Assembly: GCA_031262125.1 (NCBI GenBank)
Contig: JAISII010000071.1
Coordinates: forward strand, 1-20,605
Source of the DNA: Oscillospiraceae bacterium
GTDB lineage: Bacteria > Bacillota > Clostridia > Oscillospirales > Acutalibacteraceae
Direction of reading: 5' to 3'
DNA length: 20,605 nt
The notes under the pieces are model-generated. The model worked only from the letters and a program-made list of their open reading frames with translations, ran no database searches and was not told the DNA's origin. Below, piece after piece: positions 1 to 7,152 of this stretch (position 1 is the stretch's first letter; each line of letters starts with the position of its first letter). The position numbers and the translations under genes were made by a program.

Positions 1-71
1 GCTGTAGTTTAATGGTAGAACTTCAGCCTTCCAAGCTGATCGCGTGGGTTCGATTCCCATCAGCTGCTCCA
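1..71 (+). tRNA. tRNA-Gly (anticodon TCC), 5' end cut by window edge
   Basis: The D-arm (GTTTAATGGTAGAAC), the anticodon loop CTTCCAA with anticodon TCC, and the T-arm (GTGGG-TTCGATT-CCCAT) are all present. The 3' acceptor strand CAGCTGC is followed by discriminator T and an encoded CCA ending at 71. Only GCTG of the matching 5' acceptor strand lies in the window, so about three bases (predicted GCA) fall before position 1. Read by eye, without a covariance model. Confidence 0.95.
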
Positions 72-76
72 AATAT

Positions 77-90
77 GCGGCTTGTGCCGC
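77..90. other. GC-rich hairpin just 3' of tRNA-Gly
   Basis: Perfect 5-bp stem GCGGC / GCCGC around a TTGT loop, starting six bases after the encoded CCA. No T-run follows, so it is not a standard intrinsic terminator. It is the first of several GCGGC-N4-GCCGC hairpins in this region and could be the edge of the repeat element that follows, or a processing or stability signal for the tRNA transcript. Confidence 0.6.
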
Positions 91-152
91 AGTGAACAGT
101 GAAAATTGAACATTTAACAGTGAACAATATTAAAAATTCACATCAAATTTCT
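91..152. repeat. AGTGAACAGTGAA-type arm of palindromic repeat, after tRNA-Gly
   Basis: The stretch carries AGTGAACAGTGAA, TTGAACA and AGTGAACAAT, which are reverse complements of TTCACTGTTCATTATTCACT and ATTGTTCATTGTTCA in 165-216. The two arms therefore form a long imperfect palindrome spanning roughly 77-254. Confidence 0.6.
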
Positions 153-254
153 GCCGCATATTTGTATTGTTCATTGTTCATTAACGCTTAGCGTGCTTTC
201 ACTGTTCATTATTCACTCAATCAAAACATTTTGCAAGCAGCGGCTTACGCCGCA
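153..254. repeat. Direct repeat copy A (102 bp)
   Basis: Aligns without gaps to 420-521; by hand count 94 of 102 bases agree. The unit starts GCCGCATATTTGTATTGTTC, contains the small palindrome CGCTTAGCG and TTCACTGTTCATTATTCACT, and ends with the hairpin GCGGC-TTAC-GCCGC (240-253). Eight bases later the tRNA-Arg begins. No open reading frame in it looks real. Confidence 0.85.
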
Positions 255-261
255 TGTATCT

Positions 262-338
262 GCGCCAATAGCTCAGTAGGATAGAGCAACTGCCTTCTAA
301 GCAGTAGGTCGGGGGTTCGAATCCCTCTTGGCGTGCCA
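262..338 (+). tRNA. tRNA-Arg (anticodon TCT)
   Basis: Complete cloverleaf: acceptor GCGCCAA pairs with TTGGCGT (terminal pair G-T), D-arm GCTCAGTAGGATAGAGC, anticodon stem ACTGC/GCAGT with loop CTTCTAA (anticodon TCT), T-arm GGGGG-TTCGAAT-CCCTC (one G-T pair), discriminator G and encoded CCA. The length of 77 bases including CCA is normal. The gene has the same orientation as the upstream tRNA-Gly. Confidence 0.97.
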
Positions 339-344
339 AATATC

Positions 345-360
345 GGCGTCTGACGACGCC
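345..360. other. GC-rich hairpin just 3' of tRNA-Arg
   Basis: Perfect 6-bp stem GGCGTC / GACGCC around TGAC, seven bases after the encoded CCA. The short spacer AAATATC resembles the AAATAT that follows tRNA-Gly. As there, no T-run follows. The repeated tRNA-hairpin-repeat order suggests a conserved arrangement rather than chance. Confidence 0.55.
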
Positions 361-419
361 TAAATGAACAGTGTACATTGAACAACTGAGCAGTGAACAA
401 TAAAGAAATAACTTTGAAC

Positions 420-521
420 GCCGCATATTTGTATTGTTCATTTTTCATTAACGCTTTGCGTGCCTTCACTGTTCATTATTCACTCAAACAAAATGTTTTG
501 AAAGCAGCGGCTTTCGCCGCA
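420..521. repeat. Direct repeat copy B (102 bp)
   Basis: Second copy of the unit at 153-254, with eight substitutions and no gaps. The internal palindrome reads CGCTTTGCG and the closing hairpin GCGGC-TTTC-GCCGC (507-520). A TGAACAGTGTA/AGTGAACAAT arm at 365-400 lies on its left as in copy A, and AGTGAAAAGTGAACAG follows on its right (521-536). Confidence 0.85.
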
Positions 522-610
522 GTGAAAAGTGAACAGTTAACAGCAGTTAAATACATCTTTTTCGGAGTACCCTTTCACCAAAACGCAACGCAATATATCA
601 TTATATTAAA
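522..610. other. Non-coding spacer between repeat B and the terminator
   Basis: AT-rich. The start (to about 536) is a degraded AGTGAAAAGTGAACAG arm of the repeat family. From there to the terminator I see no gene, promoter or structured RNA that I can support. Confidence 0.5.
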
Positions 611-611
611 A

Positions 612-652
612 ACAAAACACAAAAAGAGCCGTAGCATCCTCAGCTACAGCTC
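612..652 (-). terminator. Hairpin terminator at the 3' end of the glycan gene cluster
   Basis: The arms GAGCCGTAGC (626-635) and GCTACAGCTC (643-652) pair with one mismatch around a seven-base loop. On the minus strand the hairpin comes 25 bases after the HAD stop codon and is followed by CTTTTTGTGTTTTGTTTT. On the plus strand ATTTTTTT follows, so it could also stop plus-strand transcripts leaving the tRNAs. Confidence 0.8.
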
Positions 653-677
653 ATTTTTTTATTTTATGAAAATTGTT

Positions 678-1331
678 TTAAGCAAAATAAGCAATCAGTT
701 CTTCAACAGTATCAGCTGCCAAAACATTATTATATTCGTCAATGTCGGCTTTTGTGCTAAATCCATAGCCATATGCCACGCCGATAAAATCAACGCCCGC
801 AGTGGCAGCACCTTCGGCGTCAAATTTGCTGTCGCCAATCATAACAACGGTAGATTTATCGCCGCTGCTCAAATCATCAACGCAGGCATTAATAATCTCT
901 TGCTTAGTTTGCAAAACATCTAATGTCATACCCGAGCCCCAAATGCAGTCGAAATATTCTGCAAGCCCGAATTTTTGCAGCACTTTTTCGGCGTAATCTT
1001 GCCGTTTAAAGGTGGCTACGCCTATTTTTTTGCCTTGCTGTTTAAGCAGCTTCAGCAAATCGAAAATCCCGTCGTAAACCTCGGCTTGCAAATAGCCCAC
1101 GGTTGAATATTTATCTCTAAAATACTGTGTGCCTTGTTCAATTAGCTCATCGCTTAGGTTGAATTTTGTTTTTAAAGATACACTTATGGGCGGCCCTATA
1201 AACGTCTTCAGTTCTGCATCGGGCAAGGCAGGCAAGCCTAATTTTTCAATTGCATAGGCAACGCTTGCACACACGCCGACGCCGGTGTTTATCAGTGTTC
1301 CGTCGAGGTCGAATAATATGTTTTGATACAT
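678..1331 (-). CDS. HAD-superfamily phosphatase (Gph/PpaX-like, subfamily IA)
   Basis: A 217-residue soluble haloacid dehalogenase-type hydrolase. Motif I is DLDGT (D8 nucleophile, D10 acid/base), motif II is around GVATFKR (T107), K143 fits motif III, and motif IV is GDSKFD (D167 and D171, for magnesium). An alpha-helical cap at about residues 15-80 fits subfamily IA, which includes phosphoglycolate phosphatase and pyrophosphatase PpaX; length is typical. The substrate cannot be read from sequence. It is the last gene of the cluster, four bases after the flippase stop, so it is probably co-transcribed; in that setting it may act on a sugar phosphate or on by-products of glycan precursor synthesis, which is inference. 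The ATG start is preceded by a modest AAGAAAG Shine-Dalgarno inside the intergenic and upstream gene end. Confidence 0.9.
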   Translation of the reverse strand: MYQNILFDLDGTLINTGVGVCASVAYAIEKLGLPALPDAELKTFIGPPISVSLKTKFNLSDELIEQGTQYFRDKYSTVGYLQAEVYDGIFDLLKLLKQQGKKIGVATFKRQDYAEKVLQKFGLAEYFDCIWGSGMTLDVLQTKQEIINACVDDLSSGDKSTVVMIGDSKFDAEGAATAGVDFIGVAYGYGFSTKADIDEYNNVLAADTVEELIAYFA

Positions 1332-1335
1332 TTTG

Positions 1336-2874
1336 TTAAGCTTTCTTAATTTTTGCTTTTAATTTTAAAATTATGCCGACAATGGGGTTTTTAAAAATAT
1401 CTTTTTCGTAACGGTTCATCATTAAAAAATAGCAGGGGAATATAAATGCCGCAGTGTAAAGGCAAGCTACACCTAAAAATTCCCACAAGCTGTTAATGGG
1501 GAAGTGTTCGGTATAAATAAAGCCTAAAACTGTAAATATTGCAGGCACAAACGACATTTTTAAAATGTTCCACCAAAATAGCGGAATATTAATGCCCGTT
1601 TTAAAGTGGTAATAAAAATTCATAACTATAACCGGACCTATTATAAAGCAGACACAAGTGTTTACAGCACAGCCTATTATGCCGAAGTGGGGGATTATAA
1701 AAAACGCCGCTACAACATGAAGAACCGAAATTGCCGCAAACATAATTGCCCTAAAACGGTGCTTGTTTTGTGCAACAACCATTTGCAAACCTGCACTTTG
1801 TATTAGGGGTATGCAAACGGGTATCATTACCAGCAGTGCAATAATATAAGCATCTTCGTAGCCGGCACCTGCCCAAAAACCTATAAACTGCCGCCCAAGC
1901 ACCAAAAATGCCGACAGTAAAAACCCGAGTATAATAAATTGCAATCGTCCGGTTTTAACAAACACGTCGGTAAGCTCTTTTTTAGACGCCTGCAGCGTAA
2001 CCATCTTCATAATGCGGGGTACCAAGACGCTTATTAACGCTATAGAAAAGTTCTGCATATATGTGTTAAATGTTGCACCAATATTATAAACCGCAGTGGC
2101 TTCGGGTCCGACCATACTTGTCAGCATAAGCTTGTCGGTTTGCCAATAGAGCAAATTTGAGATTTCACCCAAGAACATAAATGCCGAAAAAGCAAAAATC
2201 TCTTTTAAAATACTCCAGTCAATACCCTTAAAACGGGGTTTGATTTTTAAAACTTTGATTGAATAAAAAACATAAAGAGCGTATGATATAAAGCTGATTA
2301 TCGTGTTTGCTAAAACCAGACCCACAGAAGCAAAACCCATAAAAAGCATTGCAAGGTTAAGTGCAGGAGAAAAAACCGAAGTAAGCAGGTTAACACCTTT
2401 GTTAAAAATAAAACGCTCGTGAGAAACGCTGATGCACGAGAAAACAGAGAAAGGCAAAGTAATGACCGTGTTTGCAACCATTAAAAATACCAGCAGCTGA
2501 AAGGTCTGAAAATCGGCATCGCTCAGGTCGCCGTACCAAATACGCAGGTTAAACGCAACAATGCAGCCCACAGTTAAAATAAGGGCAGATATTACAGAAT
2601 ATATTGTAAAAAATACGCCGACAATTTTTTCTTCGGCTTCTTTATCACCCAGAGCAATCGCACGTGTAACATAACGGGTTATTGTGCCGCCAATGCCAAA
2701 GTTTAGCAGTGCAAGCATTGCAAGCACGCTTTGTGCCGTTGTAAAAAGCCCATACTGCCCCTGACCCAGTTTGCTTAGCATTATAGGGGTGTAAATCAGA
2801 GGGATAATATTACTAAGTGCTAACTGAAAGTAGGAGATAAACGCCCCTGCCTTTAGTTGATTAACTTTTGCCAT
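1336..2874 (-). CDS. Wzx-type polysaccharide flippase (MOP superfamily)
   Basis: A 512-residue polytopic membrane protein with some 12-14 hydrophobic segments running almost end to end and a lysine-rich C-terminal tail. The N-terminus (KAGAFISYFQLALSNIIPL, then YTPIMLSKLGQGQYGLF) is characteristic of the polysaccharide biosynthesis protein/Wzx family, which moves undecaprenyl-diphosphate-linked repeat units across the cytoplasmic membrane. Length fits the family. It lies between a GT2 gene and the HAD gene in a cluster of glycan genes, as expected for the exporter of the locus. The ATG at 2874 has almost no Shine-Dalgarno (upstream bases are A/T-rich), so translation may depend on coupling to the preceding gene, which ends 22 bases upstream. 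The alternative, a teichoic/teichuronic-acid or MurJ-like flippase, seems less likely. Confidence 0.9.
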   Translation of the reverse strand: MAKVNQLKAGAFISYFQLALSNIIPLIYTPIMLSKLGQGQYGLFTTAQSVLAMLALLNFGIGGTITRYVTRAIALGDKEAEEKIVGVFFTIYSVISALILTVGCIVAFNLRIWYGDLSDADFQTFQLLVFLMVANTVITLPFSVFSCISVSHERFIFNKGVNLLTSVFSPALNLAMLFMGFASVGLVLANTIISFISYALYVFYSIKVLKIKPRFKGIDWSILKEIFAFSAFMFLGEISNLLYWQTDKLMLTSMVGPEATAVYNIGATFNTYMQNFSIALISVLVPRIMKMVTLQASKKELTDVFVKTGRLQFIILGFLLSAFLVLGRQFIGFWAGAGYEDAYIIALLVMIPVCIPLIQSAGLQMVVAQNKHRFRAIMFAAISVLHVVAAFFIIPHFGIIGCAVNTCVCFIIGPVIVMNFYYHFKTGINIPLFWWNILKMSFVPAIFTVLGFIYTEHFPINSLWEFLGVACLYTAAFIFPCYFLMMNRYEKDIFKNPIVGIILKLKAKIKKA

Positions 2875-2896
2875 AATAATTTTAGTTTGATTTTAT

Positions 2897-3934
2897 TCAA
2901 ACTTTGCCTCTCTTTTTAATTTTGCTGAAAAGCGAAAGAACGGAATTTGCAGCCATAACAAAAAAATAGTTGCCGGTGTAATAAGCAAATTTTAAAACAA
3001 CATTTATTCGCGTTTGCGTCATTGCAAAGGCATCTTTAAAATCTTTGTTTTTTAAAATTTTGTTATTGTACTTTATTTTTGCAAAAAAGCCAAGCAGGTT
3101 TTGTTTATCAAAAGTGTTTTGCATCACAACCTCATACTTCCAAAAAGCTGCGTTATAAAACAGCTCAATTTGTTTTTGGTTGCACTTCCATTTGGTTATA
3201 TAATCAAGCATTTTGCTGTGAATGTTTTTATAAATGCCGAACATATCTGGGTAATATTTTGTAGAAAGCCGCTGAGCTTCATAAACCATATAGTTATAAT
3301 TAGGCTTGTTAATTATAATTATATTTGTGTTTTCAACAGCGTCTAAATAATCAAAATTAAACAACAGGTCTTCGCCTAAAGACAATTGTTCGTCCATTTT
3401 TAAGTTGTGCTTTTTTAAAATTGCAGCATCATACAGTTTGCAAACAGGTCCGGCATCAAGCCATTTTTTGTGCAGCGTCATTATTTCGCAGCGGGAAGAT
3501 TTGTTAACATGCTCATCGTATGAATAGCAAATTATCTGCAATGTTTTTTTGCTTGCAAATTCCATTCTTTTAAAGCCGCACCAAATGTGCCCGGCGTCGG
3601 GGTGGTTTTTGCGAGCGGTAATCAAATCTTCGAGGTAAGTTGGCTCAACGCTATCATCGCTGTCAACAAAAACAATATATTTGCCGTTTGCGTTGTCAAT
3701 CCCCAAATTGCGGGTTTGAGAAGGTCCGCCGTTGGGTTTATCTATAACCGATATGCGTGGGTCTTCGATGGCAAATTTGTTGCAAAGCTCAAGGCTGCAA
3801 TCGGTCGAACCGTCGTTTATCAGCAGCAGTTCGAAGTCGCCAAAGCTTTGGTTTTGTATGCTGTTAACACAAAGCTCTAAAGTGCTTGTTGCATTATACA
3901 CCGGCACAACAATAGATATTAAGCTTTGAGGCAT
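2897..3934 (-). CDS. GT2-family glycosyltransferase
   Basis: A 345-residue GT-A-fold glycosyltransferase. It has the opening SIVVPVYNA (residues 7-15), the nucleotide-binding INDGSTD around 39-45, the DSDD form of the metal-binding DXD motif at 91-94, and a GED acceptor-side motif near 187-189. The C-terminal third is basic and amphipathic with a hydrophobic stretch near 320-335, suggesting membrane association at the cytoplasmic face. It would transfer one nucleotide-activated sugar to a growing lipid-linked glycan; donor and acceptor cannot be assigned. It starts at ATG with AAGGAGA six bases upstream. It lies 35 bases after the 2-epimerase and 22 before the flippase, in the same transcript. 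It is only distantly similar to the duplicated GT2 pair at 8148-10184. Confidence 0.93.
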   Translation of the reverse strand: MPQSLISIVVPVYNATSTLELCVNSIQNQSFGDFELLLINDGSTDCSLELCNKFAIEDPRISVIDKPNGGPSQTRNLGIDNANGKYIVFVDSDDSVEPTYLEDLITARKNHPDAGHIWCGFKRMEFASKKTLQIICYSYDEHVNKSSRCEIMTLHKKWLDAGPVCKLYDAAILKKHNLKMDEQLSLGEDLLFNFDYLDAVENTNIIIINKPNYNYMVYEAQRLSTKYYPDMFGIYKNIHSKMLDYITKWKCNQKQIELFYNAAFWKYEVVMQNTFDKQNLLGFFAKIKYNNKILKNKDFKDAFAMTQTRINVVLKFAYYTGNYFFVMAANSVLSLFSKIKKRGKV

Positions 3935-3969
3935 CTAAATTCTCCTTGTTAACGGTTTTTAAAATAAGT

Positions 3970-5079
3970 TTACAGCGTTTTTTCAATAATATCTGCAATT
4001 CGCCGGCAAGCATGTCCATCACCGTACGGGTTTGCTGTTTTACTCATTTTTTCATAAAGTGCGGCATCGGTTAAAAGCTCCGAAGTTTTTTCAAAAATCA
4101 CTTCTTCGTCTGTTCCTGTAAGTACAAGTGTTCCGGCTGCTAAACCTTCTGGTCTTTCGGTAGTATCACGCAGAACTAAAACAGGCTTGCCTAAAGAAGG
4201 AGCTTCTTCCTGAATCCCTCCGCTGTCTGTTAAAATTAAGTGAGAGCGTGCAATAAAATTATGAAAATCAATAACATCCAATGGTTCTATAAGTTTTATT
4301 CTGTCGCAACCTTTTAAAACTCTATTGGCAATTTCTCTTACAACAGGGTTAAAATGTATAGGGTACAGAACTTTAACGTCATCAAATTTTTCTACAATTC
4401 TTTTAACAGCCGAAAAAATGTTAACCATTGGTTCGCCGAGGTTTTCTCTGCGGTGAGCCGTTAAAAGAATAAGACGGCTGTCAGCAGCCCAATCTAATTC
4501 TTTATGTTTATACGAATCCAAAACGGTTGTTTTAAGTGCATCAATAACCGTATTGCCTGTAACAAAAATTTGGTTTTCATCAACATTTTCGGAAATCAGG
4601 TTAGCTTTTGACTGTTTTGTTGGTGCAAAATTGAATTTTGAAACAATGCTGATTGCATGGCGATTAAACTCCTCGGGGAAGGGAGAATAAATGTTGCCTG
4701 TACGCAAGCCTGCCTCTACATGACCAACAGGAATTTGCATATAGTAACAAGCTAAAGAAGTTACAAATGAAGTGCTGGTGTCTCCGTGCACCAAAACCAA
4801 ATCGGGTTTTTCTTTATTAAAAACGTCTTCTATTTTGTTTAATATATTGGTGGTTATGTTAAACAGAGTTTGCTTGTCTTGCATTATAAGCAAATTATAA
4901 TCAGGAACAATGTTAAAAACACTAAGCACCGAGTTTAGCATTTCTTTATGTTGCCCGGTTACACAAACCAAAGTTTCCAAAGACTCCCGCTTTTTCAACT
5001 CAAGCACCAAAGGGCACATTTTAATTGCTTCCGGACGGGTTCCGAATACTACAATAACCTTCTTTTTTTTGTCAGCCAT
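3970..5079 (-). CDS. wecB: UDP-N-acetylglucosamine 2-epimerase (non-hydrolysing)
   Basis: A 369-residue enzyme that interconverts UDP-GlcNAc and UDP-ManNAc, the donor for ManNAc or ManNAcA residues of surface polysaccharides and for teichoic acid linkage units. Family hallmarks are all present: FGTRPEAIK (12-20), HGD with D100, GHVEAGLRTG (E122), the FPEEFNR segment (E136/E137), AHRRENLG (H209) and DSGGIQEEAPSLGKPV near 285-300. These cover the acidic and histidine residues used for catalysis in E. coli WecB. Length is normal. ATG start; an in-frame TGA lies six bases upstream of it. AGGAGA sits 12 bases upstream, a long spacing. Gram-positive orthologues are also called mnaA. Its position among glycosyltransferases ties it to this glycan rather than to housekeeping teichoic acid, though a dual role is possible. 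Confidence 0.96.
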   Translation of the reverse strand: MADKKKKVIVVFGTRPEAIKMCPLVLELKKRESLETLVCVTGQHKEMLNSVLSVFNIVPDYNLLIMQDKQTLFNITTNILNKIEDVFNKEKPDLVLVHGDTSTSFVTSLACYYMQIPVGHVEAGLRTGNIYSPFPEEFNRHAISIVSKFNFAPTKQSKANLISENVDENQIFVTGNTVIDALKTTVLDSYKHKELDWAADSRLILLTAHRRENLGEPMVNIFSAVKRIVEKFDDVKVLYPIHFNPVVREIANRVLKGCDRIKLIEPLDVIDFHNFIARSHLILTDSGGIQEEAPSLGKPVLVLRDTTERPEGLAAGTLVLTGTDEEVIFEKTSELLTDAALYEKMSKTANPYGDGHACRRIADIIEKTL

Positions 5080-5113
5080 AATATATCACAATCTCCTATA
5101 TTAATTTATATAT

Positions 5114-6094
5114 TTATAATCCAATACGCAGCAAATTCCGCAACTTAACAGTAAAAGCCGGCATTTTTTTAAACATGCTCATCCACAATTTATTTTTGCC
5201 GGACAGATGCTTTTTGTCGTCCGAATTTAAAGGATATTTCTTCACAGCGTTTTTTACAATGGCGGCTGCTTTTGCTAAATCGCTTCCTTGTAAGTGGACT
5301 TTAGACATCTGCAACGCATAAATACAGCAAAACCAAAGGTCGCATTTAGAGGATGTTGCGAGCTGCGGTAAATTCTTTTCTACAAACTCCTGCTGTTGCA
5401 GTTTTGCCTCAACAATGTCTAACCGTGCTATAGAAAATTTTGAGCCCATGATGCTGTCGGGGCGTTGATAGTAATAATAAAGTTCTTCATTGGTTACTAC
5501 GATATTTTTTGCCGCCGCAAAAACCTTGTATGTCCAAAACTCGTCTTCGTTTGTTTTGCCTTCAATAAACGGCAGGTTAAACACAAGTTCAGATTTGTAT
5601 AATTTGTTCCAAACCACTGTGTTATTAATATCAGAACTTAAAAAAAACTCTTTCAAAAAACCGCACGAATCGGAAATTTCGGTTTTGTAATTAGTGTTTT
5701 GAGCGAGTTTGATTTTTTTGTCGTCGTCGAATTTTAAATATCTGCATTGGGCAATATCGCAATTGTTTTGCACAAGCAGATTATAAAGCCTCTCAAGCAT
5801 TGTGTCAGCAATAAAGTCGTCGCTGTCAACAAAGGCAACATAATCGCCTTTGGCAAAAAACACACCTGCATTGCGTGCACCCGATAACCCTTTGTTTTCT
5901 TGATGGAACACCTTAACACGGGCATCTTTTTTGCCGTAAACATCGCAAATAACACCGCTTTGGTCGGTGCTGCCGTCGTTTATTAAAATTATTTCGATGT
6001 TTGTATATGTCTGCCGCAACAGGCTGTCTACACAGCGGGGCAGAAAATTCTCTACATTATAAACAGGAACAATAACCGAAATTAAATTTTCCAA
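5114..6094 (-). CDS. GT2-family glycosyltransferase (TTG start)
   Basis: A 326-residue GT-A glycosyltransferase with NLISVIVPVYNVENFLPRCV at the N-terminus, LINDGSTDQS at 38-47, DSDD at 90-93, and an NEDEFW acceptor-side motif around residue 182. The start codon reads TTG; GGAGG lies 11 bases upstream, and the start aligns exactly with the ATG starts of the GT2 pair (MNNLIS versus MENLIS), which supports it. The Shine-Dalgarno sits directly after the stop of the upstream acyltransferase gene. The C-terminus is basic with no clear membrane helix. Sugar specificity is unknown. It resembles WaaV/EpsJ-like GT2 proteins common in Clostridia capsule loci. Confidence 0.93.
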   Translation of the reverse strand: MENLISVIVPVYNVENFLPRCVDSLLRQTYTNIEIILINDGSTDQSGVICDVYGKKDARVKVFHQENKGLSGARNAGVFFAKGDYVAFVDSDDFIADTMLERLYNLLVQNNCDIAQCRYLKFDDDKKIKLAQNTNYKTEISDSCGFLKEFFLSSDINNTVVWNKLYKSELVFNLPFIEGKTNEDEFWTYKVFAAAKNIVVTNEELYYYYQRPDSIMGSKFSIARLDIVEAKLQQQEFVEKNLPQLATSSKCDLWFCCIYALQMSKVHLQGSDLAKAAAIVKNAVKKYPLNSDDKKHLSGKNKLWMSMFKKMPAFTVKLRNLLRIGL

Positions 6095-6105
6095 ATTATT
6101 AAATA

Positions 6106-6110
6106 CCTCC
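6106..6110 (-). promoter_or_regulatory. Shine-Dalgarno GGAGG for the TTG-started GT2 gene
   Basis: GGAGG on the minus strand, 11 bases before the TTG at 6094. No ATG or GTG is available nearby in frame, so this site supports initiation at TTG. Confidence 0.7.
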
Positions 6111-6113
6111 GTT

Positions 6114-7151
6114 TTAGGCTAAACTATTTTTGTTTGTGTTCAACCTTAATTTTAACTTATCTTTGCAATTGTAATAAACAAATGCAGCAATCAAACAAAC
6201 CGCAAAAACAATTATGGGTTCAATGTCAAAAAACAAAATGCCTAAAGCAAATTTTCTTGCGGCAAAGCTGTAAATTTGAATTACTACCATATGGAACAAA
6301 TATATGCTTAAAGAATATTTTTGCCCCCAAACCGAAAGTTTGTTTTGCGGCATTTGTATTTTTGAAAAAATCAAAAAAATTGCAACAGCCGAAGCAATAG
6401 ACGAAATAAAGAGTTCGGGTTTATTATTAATAAAATAACTTTCGGCAAAAGTGCCGATAAAGCTGAGAACCAGTAATGCTATAAGTATTGGCAAATTGAG
6501 TTTTTTATAAAAACCTGTGCCTTTAAACCTAAACAGCAAATTGCCAATAAGAAAAAACGGCAAACCTGTAAACAAAAAGTTCCTAACATAAATAGACTTA
6601 AACGCAAACGGCAGCTGCAACATATTTCCAAACTCGGCAAAGGTTATGTTAACCGCAAGCAAAAACACAACTAAAGCTATTGCAACACATTTGTTTTTTA
6701 AAATTATAGGGAACACATAAGCAATAACTAAAATATAAAGCAAAGCCGATAAATACCACAAATGTTCTTGACCGTCTACGGCATAATTAAACAGCAAAAA
6801 GTCGGTGATAGTTTGTGGCTTTAGAAGAATATCGAAAAGAAATACATTTAAACTGCCCGAGAACACCCTAAAAACTATACCCCAAACCAAAAATAAAGCA
6901 TTGGTAATTATTACAAGTTTTAGTATTTTAAAAATTTGCCTTTTTTCGGTTTGCTTTTTTGCGGTGATATTGTAAAAATAGCCGGTTATAATAAAAAACA
7001 CAGGCACGGCAAAACGTGTGAGAGGTAACAAAAACGAGTAACTTACCATCCCGTTTGAGAGCCCTAAACAATGCAGAGCAACTATTAAAAAAGCACAAAT
7101 AAGCCTTAAAAAATCTACAGAAGTATTTCTTGCTGTTTTAATATTGCTCAT
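6114..7151 (-). CDS. Acyltransferase-3 family membrane protein (OafA-like)
   Basis: A 345-residue polytopic membrane protein with about ten hydrophobic segments. The N-terminal signature SVDFLRLICAFLIVALHC carries the arginine of the RXXXXLR-like motif and the presumed catalytic histidine (H27) in the first membrane helix, as in acyltransferase-3 (PF01757) proteins. These enzymes move acetyl or other acyl groups across the membrane onto surface sugars. No SGNH domain is attached, so this is the minimal form. It starts at ATG with AAAGGGG 11 bases upstream, only one base after the stop of the Caps_synth gene. A second family member lies at 10832-11959; they are not close copies, so two different acylation positions or donors are plausible (inference). 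Confidence 0.9.
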   Translation of the reverse strand: MSNIKTARNTSVDFLRLICAFLIVALHCLGLSNGMVSYSFLLPLTRFAVPVFFIITGYFYNITAKKQTEKRQIFKILKLVIITNALFLVWGIVFRVFSGSLNVFLFDILLKPQTITDFLLFNYAVDGQEHLWYLSALLYILVIAYVFPIILKNKCVAIALVVFLLAVNITFAEFGNMLQLPFAFKSIYVRNFLFTGLPFFLIGNLLFRFKGTGFYKKLNLPILIALLVLSFIGTFAESYFINNKPELFISSIASAVAIFLIFSKIQMPQNKLSVWGQKYSLSIYLFHMVVIQIYSFAARKFALGILFFDIEPIIVFAVCLIAAFVYYNCKDKLKLRLNTNKNSLA

Positions 7152-7152
7152 A

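Noticed and set aside
217..469. Overlapping short reading frames on the minus strand across the tRNA-Arg region
   Set aside because: They run through a clear tRNA gene and the 102-bp repeats; the fragment RQEGFEPPTYCLEG is the familiar false translation of an antisense tRNA.
72..540. A CRISPR array formed by the TGAACAGTGAA repeats
   Set aside because: The repeats are irregular in length and spacing, occur as two long units around tRNA genes, and no cas genes are nearby.
393..923. A 176-codon plus-strand frame
   Set aside because: It crosses repeat B and the terminator and then runs antisense to the HAD gene, which has intact catalytic motifs; it shows no family features of its own.
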